A stretch of DNA of 64,000 nucleotides from Bacteroidales bacterium. Lineage in GTDB: Bacteria > Bacteroidota > Bacteroidia > Bacteroidales > UBA4417. Below the pieces are notes generated by a model that did not search any database, was not told where the DNA came from, and saw nothing but the letters and a program-made list of their open reading frames with translations. Numbering within the stretch: position 1 is the stretch's first letter; every line of letters starts with the position of its first letter. The stretch lies in the NCBI GenBank assembly GCA_016707705.1, contig JADJHD010000004.1:1-64000 (forward strand). The letters run 5' to 3'. The translations under genes were made by a program, and so were the position numbers. This document shows, one piece after another, positions 7,614 through 16,934 of this stretch.

Positions 7614-9842
7614 ATGAAAATTGCTCTATTCTTCCTTTTTGCCTTTGTCAGCACTGCAGTGTCTGCTCAGTACCCCGACTGGAAATTCTTTTCAGAAGCA
7701 ACCTGCATTCACGCCATTGCTTCAGAACCTGGTTATCTCTGGGCCGGATCCTATACCGGCCTGATGAAAATTGACAAATCCACAGGGGAAAGGACATTGT
7801 ACGATAAAACCAATACCCCTATGCCGGATGCCTGGGTTTCACAGATAGCGATCGATAGCAAAGGTGCTAAATGGATCGGATCCTGGAGGAAGGGAACCCT
7901 TTCCCGGTTTGATAATAACGGCTGGACTGTCTACGATACCTCCAACTCCCCCCTCAAGGACTTCTGGCCAATCACCCGACTGGATATTGATGACAACGAT
8001 AATGTATGGCTGTGCACTGGATATATCTATACTGGCCTTTACAAATTCGACGGCAATAACTGGACGCATTACACTACCTCTAATTCCGACCTCCCTGTTA
8101 ATTACATTGATGTCGTGCTTTGTGATGGCAGCAATACATGGGTTTCGTATTACGTGGGGATCAGCCGATTCGATGGTGTAAACTGGACTACGTACACACC
8201 TGAAAATTCCAATATGGCGGGTGAAACAATCCTGGATTTAAAATTGGATTCTTCGGGCAATCTTTGGCTTCTGCATGAAAAGGGAGTAGAGAAATTCGAT
8301 GGTTCCACTTTCCAGTATTATCCCAGCCTATTCACCAACCTTACAATTAACTCGATGTCTATTGCACCCGATAATAAGATATGGATCAGTTGTTCCAAGA
8401 ATTGGATGAGCGGAAGTACCGGGGGCATTCTCTCTTTCAATGGGGTGGAATGGGAGCATTTTGACACGCTGAACTCCGGCCTCCAGGATATTAACATTGG
8501 GCCTATCAATGCTGATGAAATGGGAAAAATCTGGTATGGTTGTTCAGATATGGGTATGGTTGGGAGCTACGAAGGCACGGAATGGAAACTATTTGATGCT
8601 TCAGCAGCGAAGCTGGATCACAGCTATGTCCGCCAGATTGTGCATACCAGCACTGGAATAACATACATCGGGACAAAATCGAACCATGAACTGGCCAACC
8701 AGCCCGAATCATGGCTGACCCGCTTCGATTGGGAAAGTTGGAGCCCTGTCCCCGGGTACGATGATAACTCTTATACCATTGCCATTGGTCCCGATGATGA
8801 ACTATATATTAAAAATCCAATGGGCATCCTCAAATTTGACGGCGCCACCTGGTCTGATATCCCGGGAACACCTGTCCTGATGACCACTGAACGAGTTCAA
8901 CCCGAGCTGTACTCTATGGCCTGCGACTCATCAGGAGGGTTGTGGATTGATTACATTGATCATGTGGATTGTTATTCTGATCCGCAAATGGGGGAATGGT
9001 GTACTGTTTTTGAAGGACTTGCCCATTTTGACGGTACATCCTGGCAAACATACACCGTTGATAATTCTCCTCTTCCGGGGATAGAGATCACTCAGGTCTC
9101 AGTCGATCAGCATGGAATCGTTTGGGTAAGTACAACGGGTGGAATGGTCAGGATTGACGGGACACAATGGCAGGTGTATACAAGGTCTAATTCTGCAATT
9201 CCGAGCAGTTACATCACCTCTTTCGCGGTTGATTCTGCCGGAGCTTTCTGGTTCGGTGATTTCCATTATGGACTCTACCGCTTTGACCTTTCAGAAACAA
9301 TTCATTATACCCATCCTACCTTGGGGATCTATTCTTCAGGGAACTGCAAACTGGCGACTGACATTGACGGGTCCATCTGGATGATTGAACCAATGATTCG
9401 CTTCAATGGGGCAAACTTCAGAACTTTCTCTTATGAAAACTCCCCAAGGCCGGATGATGGAAATATCACTTCCGTTTCAGTTGACGCATTAGGGAATAAA
9501 TGGTTTGGCACTCAGTTTGGTTTCCTTGTTTACCGCACAGGGGGTGTGATTTCTTCCGAAGAGCCGCCAATCCCCGGGGAAATCCCGGTTACAATATCCC
9601 CTAACCCTTTTCACGATCGCATCGAGATTAGAACGGCAGAACCTCTGGATCAAGTTACCATTGAGATATACGACTCCATGCTTCGTCGGGTTTTCAGCAA
9701 GAAATTTCCCGGTGGAGACCGCTTCGAGGTTCAACCCGACTGCTTACCCTCTGGCTGTTATTTCATACGGCTGCGTTCCGGGAACAGGCTCATTGCCACC
9801 GGTAAAGTGATTGCCCGTGGAGTCCCTGGCTTGGGTTATTGA
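7614..9842 (+). CDS. large secreted beta-propeller protein with T9SS sorting domain
   Basis: The start is taken at ATG 7614 because it gives a clean signal peptide (MKIALFFLFAFVSTAVSAQ); in-frame upstream starts add only a hydrophilic leader. The 742-residue protein is built of repeated units of the two-component-regulator-propeller type (W.G.., LxxFDGxxWxxYTxxNSxLP, ISVDxxGxVW), about ten in number. It ends with a T9SS type-A sorting domain: ISPNPFHDRIEIRT, then IYDSMLRRVF and CLPSGCYFIRLRSGNRL. It should be exported by the T9SS and attached to, or released from, the surface. Ligand is unknown. It is flanked by two copies of a 60-bp repeat. Confidence 0.85.
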   Translation: MKIALFFLFAFVSTAVSAQYPDWKFFSEATCIHAIASEPGYLWAGSYTGLMKIDKSTGERTLYDKTNTPMPDAWVSQIAIDSKGAKWIGSWRKGTLSRFDNNGWTVYDTSNSPLKDFWPITRLDIDDNDNVWLCTGYIYTGLYKFDGNNWTHYTTSNSDLPVNYIDVVLCDGSNTWVSYYVGISRFDGVNWTTYTPENSNMAGETILDLKLDSSGNLWLLHEKGVEKFDGSTFQYYPSLFTNLTINSMSIAPDNKIWISCSKNWMSGSTGGILSFNGVEWEHFDTLNSGLQDINIGPINADEMGKIWYGCSDMGMVGSYEGTEWKLFDASAAKLDHSYVRQIVHTSTGITYIGTKSNHELANQPESWLTRFDWESWSPVPGYDDNSYTIAIGPDDELYIKNPMGILKFDGATWSDIPGTPVLMTTERVQPELYSMACDSSGGLWIDYIDHVDCYSDPQMGEWCTVFEGLAHFDGTSWQTYTVDNSPLPGIEITQVSVDQHGIVWVSTTGGMVRIDGTQWQVYTRSNSAIPSSYITSFAVDSAGAFWFGDFHYGLYRFDLSETIHYTHPTLGIYSSGNCKLATDIDGSIWMIEPMIRFNGANFRTFSYENSPRPDDGNITSVSVDALGNKWFGTQFGFLVYRTGGVISSEEPPIPGEIPVTISPNPFHDRIEIRTAEPLDQVTIEIYDSMLRRVFSKKFPGGDRFEVQPDCLPSGCYFIRLRSGNRLIATGKVIARGVPGLGY

Positions 9843-9897
9843 CAATAATAAAGATTGGATGGGTGGAGGGGAATTGCTTTTAGATGACCGGGCAGAT

Positions 9898-9955
9898 TCT
9901 TTGAACCGACAATCAGGGAAATGAAAATCAAGATAGTGAACAGGACAATTAATCC
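9898..9955. repeat. 60-bp dispersed repeat, copy B
   Basis: Second copy of the repeat at 7451-7510, in the same orientation and just downstream of the propeller gene. The shared core is TTTGAACCGACAATCAG followed by a partly conserved A-rich half that ends in ATTAATCC. The remaining sequence between 9843 and 10087 shows no gene. Confidence 0.5.
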
Positions 9956-10087
9956 AAAACATTATACTTCTCATGATACCTGATATTTAGTGTTAGCCGG
10001 CATCTATCTTTCAACTTTCGCTGCCTGGTTGTGAAAGATTTAATCGTCGATCTCATTAGAACTCAGCACTGAACAAACCAAAATAGT

Positions 10088-10740
10088 ATGAAACGGTTAT
10101 TGATACTCTTCTTCCTGTTTCCAATCCTGCTTCAGGCACAGATTTCTGGAGGGTTCATTTTGAAAACACTGATCTTTCAGGATGTATTTTATCGTAATCC
10201 CAATTTGATAGTCGAGAAAATTCTGGATAAGAATCATACCGTTGAATTGCTTCTGGCTTTAAGATACGGGGATTGGCTGGTATCCGGAGGCAAAGGTCTG
10301 AGTAACGGTTTGCCGCATCGTAAAATTTGTAATGGGTATACAGTCGGGCTTACCGGAAAGTATTACTTCAGCGGGAGAAAGGCTATTCCAAATTCATGGT
10401 TTGTTTCAGGGATACTGCGATATAATAAAACTACAATAGAGAATGCATATCTACAATCCGGTAGCTATTCCCGTCATGTGGATCTGACCCGGAACGGTCC
10501 GGAAGCAGGCTTGGCAATAGGCAGACAATGGCTTATGTTCAAGCATATCAGCTCGAAATCTACTTTGGAGGCGGAACTTACTATCAGCATTATAAGGAGG
10601 AATATATTTCAGGTGCTGAGGATAAAGTCCAGCCAGAGCAATCCTTCTTTGTTTTCAGGCCTTATTTGGGTCTGACTCTGGGATTTATGCCCGGGAAGAA
10701 TTTATTCAGGAATGCAGAAAGTGATGGCTACAATTACTGA
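10088..10740 (+). CDS. outer-membrane beta-barrel-like protein, frameshifted
   Basis: A signal peptide (MKRLLILFFLFPILLQAQ) starts a barrel-like protein. The first frame reads well to about GLAIGRQWLMF, near 10540, then becomes atypical before stopping at 10673-10675. The neighbouring frame, open from 10528, continues naturally: AYQLEIYFGGGTYYQHYKEE, FFVFRPYLGLTLGF, ending at 10740. A single indel near 10530-10545 therefore separates the two halves of a protein of about 217 residues. Alternating aromatic strands such as GLTGKYYFSGRK support an outer-membrane barrel. Decay or a sequencing error cannot be told apart here. Confidence 0.65.
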
Positions 10741-10797
10741 AGGAGTTACATAGTTTCGTTAGGATAAAAAAATACTACAAATAAGAGCTGCCAGATC

Positions 10798-11415
10798 ATG
10801 AAAAGCTTGCTATACATGGGTTTGATATTGCCAACTCTATTATTTTCCTGCAAAAAGGATGATAATGGTATTGGAGATAATCCATGCGGTGAAAAATTCA
10901 CTGTCAGCATCACCTCTGCTGATTTGCTGAGTTGTGAGTATAAAACAGGAACTTACTGGGTTTTTACTGATTCAACTGATAACAGTACTGACAGTATTGC
11001 AATCAGAAGTTTCAAGCAGGAATTCATAAAAGATGCCTGTGGAAACTCATACGAAACTCATTCTTTTCAGGCATATTCATCCAAATCAGCAGAGTTGACA
11101 CAATATGTTATTGCTGCCGGGGGATTGTTCAAGGACTATGATGGTACCTCTAATTCCGGAACTCTACTTTATGATGATTTTAATACAGCAACTTCAAAGA
11201 CTAATTACCTCATAGAGAAGTTTGATTCGCTGTATATTTTTGATCGCTATTACCATAAGGTTCTTCGCATCGAGATAGGAGATGACCCAACGGAAAATCA
11301 CAACAAAAGCATATACTTTATGAATTCAGATTTTGGCTTCTTAGGCCAGGATATTTATTCAGGGAATTTTCTGATTTCAAAGAAAGTATTAATTAGGAAG
11401 CAGATCGTAAGATAA
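10798..11415 (+). CDS. hypothetical lipoprotein
   Basis: The 205-residue lipoprotein has lipobox LLFSC followed by KKDDN, the acidic +2 to +5 residues usual for surface-exposed Bacteroidota lipoproteins. The mature part includes a TGTYWVFTDST motif typical of small Bacteroidota lipoproteins with a calycin-like or beta-sandwich fold. It lies 57 bp after the frameshifted barrel gene and may be co-transcribed with it. Specific function unknown. Confidence 0.6.
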   Translation: MKSLLYMGLILPTLLFSCKKDDNGIGDNPCGEKFTVSITSADLLSCEYKTGTYWVFTDSTDNSTDSIAIRSFKQEFIKDACGNSYETHSFQAYSSKSAELTQYVIAAGGLFKDYDGTSNSGTLLYDDFNTATSKTNYLIEKFDSLYIFDRYYHKVLRIEIGDDPTENHNKSIYFMNSDFGFLGQDIYSGNFLISKKVLIRKQIVR

Positions 11416-11561
11416 TCTTAGGATGACAGCATTCACTTTCTATTGCAAGAGGAAGAACAATCTGAAACAGTGGTTTTTCACTCTATAGTTAAGCAGTTGG
11501 AAGGGATGCTGTTTTGCAAAACACTGCAACAATTGAGCTAATAGTAATTAAACAGGCAATT

Positions 11562-11951
11562 ATGTTTACTGTCGAACAAATAGAACAGGCTCATGAAAAG
11601 GTAAAATCAGGAGCGGACTTCCCAAAATACATCCGGGAAATCAAGGAAATGGGGGTAATCGCATTTGAAACCTGGGTTGTGGACAGCCATACAAACTATT
11701 TTGGCAACGATAACTATCAGAGCAGTTCCAAATCTCAGTATGAGGAATTGTCAATATCCGGACATACTAACAGGGATGCTTTCATTCAGTATTTAAAGAT
11801 CCACCAAAAGGGTGAAACAGACTATTTCACATTTTGCATGCATTGTGCTGAAACCGGAATTGAGAAATGGATTGTAGACCTTGAAAGAATGACTTGCACA
11901 TATTTTGATAAAGCAGGAAATGAAATTTTAGTGGAGAAAATACCATCATAA
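11562..11951 (+). CDS. DUF1398 (YbcV-like) family protein
   Basis: Start at ATG 11562 gives 129 residues that match the DUF1398 pattern. They begin FTVEQIEQAHEKVKSGADFP, then YIREIKEMGVIAFETWVVD, SHTNYFGNDNYQ and a C-terminal TGIEKWIVDLERMTCTYFD. The family is cytoplasmic, found in enterobacteria (YbcV) and Bacteroidota, and has no established function. No signal peptide is present. The longer upstream start is less likely because it adds a hydrophilic leader unlike the family. Confidence 0.75.
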   Translation: MFTVEQIEQAHEKVKSGADFPKYIREIKEMGVIAFETWVVDSHTNYFGNDNYQSSSKSQYEELSISGHTNRDAFIQYLKIHQKGETDYFTFCMHCAETGIEKWIVDLERMTCTYFDKAGNEILVEKIPS

Positions 11952-12199
11952 AGTATGAATTGTTGGAGACTTAATGTAGCTGCGGGATTTAATAGAGTAG
12001 CCAACACAGGAGTATTGAGTCATGCTGCTGAGGCTGAGGCAACCCTGTCTGAGAATAACTGTTCTTTAGGTGGGTCATGTTTCCTTCAAAGTTTGTACTT
12101 GCATGACAATGATGGGTTCCTGTATCAGCACAGTGGGTTCGCTGAGTGAATGCAATCTGTGCGAAAATTATTGGCAACCATCCCCAAAAACACCTTAGC

Positions 12200-12724
12200 A
12201 TGAATATTCTCAAAAAGTATCTTAGCAGAAGCAACGCATCCAACCCAATTTCTGAAAAGAAAATAAACTATGAAGTGACATCTCAGGAGCAAGTTGATTT
12301 TGCGAATGAAGCAATTGAAATATTCAACCCTGTGTTGAGACAGTTTGGTTTTAATCTTCTTAAGCTGGAAATCACAGAGTATGGAACTTCAATCATCTGG
12401 ATAAAAGACAAGTGCTATATCGATTTCAGCGGGAACACCCATCCTCATGATGCACCCGCTTATTATGGTATTGCTTTAGGCGAATTTAAGGAGGAGTACT
12501 TTCATTATGCCGATGTTGATTGCGTAGGTCTTTGGCGACTAAAGGCAATTCAGGAAAATATAGACAATGTAAATGACACTCCATTTCCCTACGGTGCAGA
12601 TATTCAACCAAGCTTGCTTCAAACAAGGGAGGAATTGCTTAAATACGGAAAAAGCTTCTTGCAAGGCGACTTAACAGATTTCTATATTGCCAGAAAGCAA
12701 GAATGGAAGCAATTATCTGAATAG
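12200..12724 (+). CDS. hypothetical cytoplasmic protein
   Basis: The 174-residue protein from ATG 12200 starts MNILKKYLSRS and has no signal. It contains IEIFNPVLRQFGFNLLKLEI and later YIDFSGNTHPHDAPAYYGIA, followed by WRLKAIQENIDN and a C-terminal helical part. The pattern (a long helix, then a mixed alpha/beta core with a HPHDxP loop) suggests a small enzyme-like or immunity-like protein. I do not recognise it. The preceding 248 bp contain no convincing gene. Confidence 0.55.
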   Translation: MNILKKYLSRSNASNPISEKKINYEVTSQEQVDFANEAIEIFNPVLRQFGFNLLKLEITEYGTSIIWIKDKCYIDFSGNTHPHDAPAYYGIALGEFKEEYFHYADVDCVGLWRLKAIQENIDNVNDTPFPYGADIQPSLLQTREELLKYGKSFLQGDLTDFYIARKQEWKQLSE

Positions 12725-12784
12725 GTCGATTTATAAAAGACAAATGTTGTAACAAAAAATATTACCACCTGTTTTTGTATACCC

Positions 12785-13219
12785 ATGAAATTTAGCGCAA
12801 AGAATGAACTGATAAGATTGGATGAATATTATCCCAATTCTGATCTTAAGCATATTTATCAAATTCATAGGGAAAAGATAATTGTCTTGCTTAATACCCT
12901 TGAATTGGTTTGGAAGCAAAACAAATTGGATGAGGAAAGTTCCCAAATACTAACAGAAGGACTTAAAAATCCATGGGAAGTGGTTTTCTACTTTTTAGTT
13001 GGAAAGGAAATCAATTTAATGACCGGAAAAATAAAGGGCATTGAAAATCTGATTTTAGAGGGAATTGAGGACAAAAGATGGCAAACCAGATTTAATACGA
13101 TAGTAATAATGAAAGGATTCAAGAATAAGGAAATACGAAAAATAGTTCTGGAAAAAGCATTGAACGATAAGAGTGTTAAAGTACGTGAGATGGCTATGGA
13201 TGTTAAAAACTATTGGTAA
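12785..13219 (+). CDS. HEAT-like hypothetical protein
   Basis: The 144-residue helical protein has no signal and starts 60 bp after the preceding gene, so the two may be co-transcribed. The C-terminal half has short helical repeats like HEAT/armadillo units (EDKRWQTRFNTIVIMKGFK, then LEKALNDKSVKVREMAMD). Such repeats mediate protein contacts. Function unknown; an immunity role is possible for such gene pairs but is unsupported. Confidence 0.6.
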   Translation: MKFSAKNELIRLDEYYPNSDLKHIYQIHREKIIVLLNTLELVWKQNKLDEESSQILTEGLKNPWEVVFYFLVGKEINLMTGKIKGIENLILEGIEDKRWQTRFNTIVIMKGFKNKEIRKIVLEKALNDKSVKVREMAMDVKNYW

Positions 13220-13392
13220 AACTAACAGGAATTTTCCTTTAACGAACAACTCATCATCAAAGCCCGGCTACGGCAGGCATTGCGAACCTTAAAATATTAA
13301 AAACTAATTTCATTTACTGCTGAGTATTCCTCTACTGGACTGATTGGTAACATTGCTTTTACATCGGATTCTGAAACCTATATACTTTCATT

Positions 13393-14364
13393 ATGAAGCA
13401 CAATATAAATCTCCCTTTATTAACAAGCATGTTAGTTGTATCGCTTTTAATTGCAACAACCGCCTGCAAGAAAGATTCAGATATAACTAAATCATTGCCA
13501 CCAGAAATATCAACTGAAAAGATTGTAAAGCCGCTTCTCCATACGGTGCAGGCAGGTGGTATAATTCTTTCCGACGGGGGGACGGCAGTCATCAGGCGGG
13601 GCGTTTGTTGGAGTTCGACTCCTGATCCAACCATAGAGGACGATACAACCATTAATGGCAGTGGGATTGGTATATTTACAAGCTCACTCAAAGGACTAGC
13701 TGCGCAGTCCAGGTATTGGGTCAGGGCATATGCTACTACTGCTATTGGTACTTCATATGGCAATACCGAGGTTTTTACCACACTTGACTCAACTCTAACA
13801 GATATTGATAATAACAGTTATAAGGTTGTGCAAATAGGTGAACAGGTATGGATGGCGGAGAACCTCAGAACAACAAGATATCGCAATGGAGATTCAATAC
13901 CAACGATTGAAAATAGTTCAACTTGGGGCAATCTGAATCATGGGGCAAAATGTGGCTACGGATTTTGGTATTCTCTGTCCGGATTTTTCTACAATGGTTA
14001 TGCAGTTTTTGACGAACGAAAACTCGTCCCAGAAGGCTGGCATATTCCTTCAAGTGATGAATGGACTGTTCTTGTTAATGCATGTGGCGAATATGCAAGC
14101 GATGCACTTAGGGAAGAGGGAAACACTAAATGGGTATGCACATTTAATTTCGCAAAGCATCCATCAGGCTTTTCAGCAGTTCCCGATGGTTATAGAACGT
14201 GGGAGGGATACTGGCCTTATGGTGAACAAGCATTTTGGTGGAGTAGTAACAGATCCGGTGATTTTTCCAACTTTACACAACTACAATGCGGTGGCGTATG
14301 GGTGAATACGAATCCAACAGCACATATGCACATTGGCTTTTCAGTCAGATGTATTAAAGATTAA
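13393..14364 (+). CDS. FISUMP-domain lipoprotein
   Basis: The 323-residue lipoprotein (lipobox TTAC, then KKDSD) has an N-terminal beta-sandwich segment that includes GGTAVIRRGVCWSSTPDPTI and YWVRAYATTAIGTSYGN. These are fibronectin-III-like motifs common in Bacteroidota. The C-terminal half is a major-paralogous (FISUMP) domain: GEQVWMAENLRTTRYRNGD, then WHIPSSDEWTVLV, FSAVPDGYR and FWWSSNRSG, ending GFSVRCIKD. These proteins are surface-exposed and occur in large paralogous families, with no proven function. Confidence 0.85.
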   Translation: MKHNINLPLLTSMLVVSLLIATTACKKDSDITKSLPPEISTEKIVKPLLHTVQAGGIILSDGGTAVIRRGVCWSSTPDPTIEDDTTINGSGIGIFTSSLKGLAAQSRYWVRAYATTAIGTSYGNTEVFTTLDSTLTDIDNNSYKVVQIGEQVWMAENLRTTRYRNGDSIPTIENSSTWGNLNHGAKCGYGFWYSLSGFFYNGYAVFDERKLVPEGWHIPSSDEWTVLVNACGEYASDALREEGNTKWVCTFNFAKHPSGFSAVPDGYRTWEGYWPYGEQAFWWSSNRSGDFSNFTQLQCGGVWVNTNPTAHMHIGFSVRCIKD

Positions 14365-14489
14365 AAGAATGACAATTACACTTTTAATAATAAGTTAAAT
14401 AACTGATACAGCAGTAAAGCGAATCCTTCTCTGAATCATTGCATCAAAACAAAGACTTGGAATAAGTCAGAAACAGCAACGTAAATTTG

Positions 14490-14572
14490 CTATTGGAAAA
14501 GCAAAGTAAGGTGGGTATTCCTGCTGCTCCTGGCCCACCACAAAACCAACCATGTTTAGCCCGGGAACTCTA
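14490..14572 (+). other. degenerate attC-like site
   Basis: The 3' part (TGGCCCACCACAAAACC, then TAGCCCGGGAAC) is nearly identical to the well-formed site at 24748-24836 and to the one at 21018-21106. The 5' arm is weaker, and the final GTT of the recombination point is replaced by CTC. It is probably a decayed site at the left of the recognisable array. The 254-bp gap here holds no gene. Confidence 0.5.
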
Positions 14573-14617
14573 CTCCAAAGCGATTAAAGGTTTTAGTAAC
14601 TGATTAAAATAAATTAT

Positions 14618-15460
14618 ATGAAAAATTTAGCATTACTTATTGTATTCTTGTTTCTCTCTTCAGGAATAAAATCTCAGTCAATCATCGCCGGACAGCTTAG
14701 TCAGGATGATAATTATTACGATTATGAACCCGATACAGTCATAGATTGTAGTTTTCCATATTGTTATAAAAGCGAAACCCCTTTTGATTTAAATAATGAT
14801 GGAAGTCCTGATATTACATTTATAACAGCGACTAGCACTGGGGCAATGGGAGGTGGTACTAATTACGTGAAAATTATCGCGAACGGGAATAATCTGATTG
14901 CTTCCGACTCATCCGGCCATTGCGGTGACTCTTTGGTTAAAGCATTCCAGGAAAAAGATACAATACAGTCGTCAGACACATGGTGCAATGAAACTCTTAC
15001 TATAAGAGAGTATAGTTGGATGGTAGGTTATGGGTCCTGCCTGGCAGTTGCTTCTGATCTTCCATCCTATTTTATAGGAGTTAAGATCTTTGCAGGCAAA
15101 GACACATTATACGGATGGATCCAGATAAGTGGCATTTATGCTTACGCGGATATAATTCACTATACAATTCCGGGTTACGCATGCAATAGAGGATCCGTTG
15201 GAATAGGCGACTTTGAAAAAAATCAAATTGTCCATGTTTTTCCAAACCCATGCAAAGATAGAATCTACATCGAGTTTGGAACTCCACTTGCAAAACAAGC
15301 TTTAGCAATCCTGTCAGATATTAATGGCAAGGAACTATTGAAACAATCATTGGATAATACGAAATCACAAATGGATATCAGTATGTTATCAAGTGGATTA
15401 TATATTTTGAAGGTAATAAAAGATAATAAGCTGTCGGTTCATAAAATATTGGTACAATAG
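14618..15460 (+). CDS. secreted protein with T9SS sorting domain
   Basis: The 280-residue protein has a signal peptide (cleavage near ..SGIKSQ). It contains a DLNNDGSPDITF calcium-loop-like motif and a middle domain with several cysteines. The C-terminal T9SS sorting domain reads VFPNPCKDRIYIEF, then ILSDINGKELLKQSL, MLSSGLYILKV and the final HKILVQ. It should be secreted through the outer membrane by the T9SS. The middle domain is not recognised. It sits directly after an attC-like site, so it is probably a cassette cargo gene. Confidence 0.8.
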   Translation: MKNLALLIVFLFLSSGIKSQSIIAGQLSQDDNYYDYEPDTVIDCSFPYCYKSETPFDLNNDGSPDITFITATSTGAMGGGTNYVKIIANGNNLIASDSSGHCGDSLVKAFQEKDTIQSSDTWCNETLTIREYSWMVGYGSCLAVASDLPSYFIGVKIFAGKDTLYGWIQISGIYAYADIIHYTIPGYACNRGSVGIGDFEKNQIVHVFPNPCKDRIYIEFGTPLAKQALAILSDINGKELLKQSLDNTKSQMDISMLSSGLYILKVIKDNKLSVHKILVQ

Positions 15461-15586
15461 GGTATACAGGGGAATAAATTACTATTTTCCTAAGCAATTC
15501 ACTTAATTCTATGTTGAAACTCAAGAATGGAGATAAATTGCCCAAAGTAGGATAATCAAGCTTTGAAATGTTGAGTCAAAAAATGA

Positions 15587-15596
15587 GTTAGCGGTA
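15587..15596 (+). other. cassette recombination boundary (GTTAGCGGTA)
   Basis: GTTAGCGGTA fits the attC 3' core GTTRRRY loosely and is followed 43 bp later by the serine hydrolase gene. Its reverse complement, with one mismatch, is TACCGCTTAC at 16760-16769 just after that gene. Paired boxes at the start and end of a unit define an integron cassette. The inverted repeat of the site just upstream is not clear. Confidence 0.55.
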
Positions 15597-15638
15597 TTTG
15601 TAGCAAGATCACAGAGAAACAATAAAATTTGGTATAAA

Positions 15639-16736
15639 ATGAAAATAAAACTATCAATATTACTAATGTTTATAGGACAGTTTGTTTTTAGTCAGAATAA
15701 AGCACAGAAAATTGATAGTTTAATGAATGCTCTTTATTCTACAGATGACTTCAGTGGAACTGTTTTGGTCGCAGAAAAAGGTAAAATTCTTTACAGCCAT
15801 AGCTTTGGTTTTGCTAACGCAACTACAAAAGAAAAATTGACTGAAAATTCAATATTTGAAACAGGCTCGATTTCAAAGCAATTTACAGCAATGGCTATTA
15901 TGATTCTAAAAGAAAAAGGTAAATTGAATTTGGACGATGAAATCAAGAAATATATTCCTGAACTTGTAAATTACAAAGGCATAACAATAAGAAATCTACT
16001 TAACCATACAGGCGGACTTCCTGACTATATGGAGATAATGGATAGTTTGTTTGATAAATCAAAAATAGCTACGAACAAAGACATTATCGCTTTATATAGT
16101 AAATACAAGCCGAAAGTATTATTTGAACCTAACAGCAAATTTGTATATAGTAATACCGGTTATGCGTTTTTAGCGACAATAATTGAAAATGTGTCCGGCT
16201 TGACTTATGCGGAATATTTGAGTAAAAACATTTTCAAACCATTGAAAATGAAACACACATTTGTTTATAATCGGAGGCTGAATCCTAAAAAAGTTGAGAA
16301 TTATGCTTTTGGTTATTTCAGTCCTGATAGTTTAACTGGATATATTTTACCTGACGATTTTGAAGAAACCAAATTTGTAATTTGGCTTGATGGAATTGTT
16401 GGTGATGGTGCAGTAAATTCAACTGTGATAGACTTATTAAAATGGGACAGAGCTTTGTATAAAAATATACTTCTCTCAGATGACGGAATGAAAGCCATTT
16501 TTGAAGTTGCCACTTTAAACAATAAAACTAAAACATCCTATGCTATGGGTTGGGAGATAGAAAAATTTGATGTTTACAGTAAAATGACAAGACACGGAGG
16601 GAGTTGGCCTGGTTATGTAGCCTATATTGAGAGACACATTGAAAATGATAAGACAATTATCATCCTTCAAAATCACGAAGACGACATTTCAATTCCATTG
16701 AAAGCAATTAGAAAAATAATCTATAATATAAATTAA
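15639..16736 (+). CDS. serine hydrolase, class C beta-lactamase/penicillin-binding fold
   Basis: The 365-residue secreted protein (signal ..FIGQFVFSQ) has the catalytic set of the beta-lactamase-related serine hydrolases. These are SxxK at Ser77-Ile-Ser-Lys80, the YxN motif at Tyr170-Ser-Asn172, and an HGG triad near residue 319 replacing KTG. HGG in that position is usual for esterases and DD-peptidase-like members rather than true lactamases. Substrate is unknown; peptidase or esterase activity in the periplasm is the family expectation. It is bounded by the paired cassette boxes at 15587 and 16760. Confidence 0.88.
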   Translation: MKIKLSILLMFIGQFVFSQNKAQKIDSLMNALYSTDDFSGTVLVAEKGKILYSHSFGFANATTKEKLTENSIFETGSISKQFTAMAIMILKEKGKLNLDDEIKKYIPELVNYKGITIRNLLNHTGGLPDYMEIMDSLFDKSKIATNKDIIALYSKYKPKVLFEPNSKFVYSNTGYAFLATIIENVSGLTYAEYLSKNIFKPLKMKHTFVYNRRLNPKKVENYAFGYFSPDSLTGYILPDDFEETKFVIWLDGIVGDGAVNSTVIDLLKWDRALYKNILLSDDGMKAIFEVATLNNKTKTSYAMGWEIEKFDVYSKMTRHGGSWPGYVAYIERHIENDKTIIILQNHEDDISIPLKAIRKIIYNIN

Positions 16737-16759
16737 TAGAGTTAAACGGGACAAAATAC

Positions 16760-16886
16760 TACCGCTTACAAACACTATAGCAAATGCGAGTGTGCGTGTT
16801 AGTTGAAACTTTTGAAATCTTAACCTACATCAGTGCTGGCTAACAATTGAGCAACAATTTATTCACGCACTTGCCATAACGCCAGT
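16760..16886 (+). other. attC-like site
   Basis: The 5' core TACCGCTTAC (16760-16769) is complementary, with one mismatch, to the unit's own start at 15587. The inner stem pairs GTGCGTG (16792-16798) with CACGCAC (16864-16870), extended by GCAA (16780-16783) with TTGC. The expected recombination point after ATAAC (16876-16880) reads GCCAGTC instead of GTTAGTC, so this end is probably mutated. Confidence 0.6.
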
Positions 16887-16934
16887 CATTATGAGTTGTT
16901 TAGGGAGACCACACTTGAACTTAATAGAAAAAAG

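Noticed and set aside
11952..12199. A small - strand gene at 11989-12243 in the gap
   Set aside because: The reading is Cys/Leu/His-rich without domain character and would overlap a convincing + strand gene start.
15639..16736. Calling the serine hydrolase a resistance beta-lactamase
   Set aside because: HGG replaces KTG and the sequence looks like the broad esterase/DD-peptidase-like group; no evidence of lactam hydrolysis.
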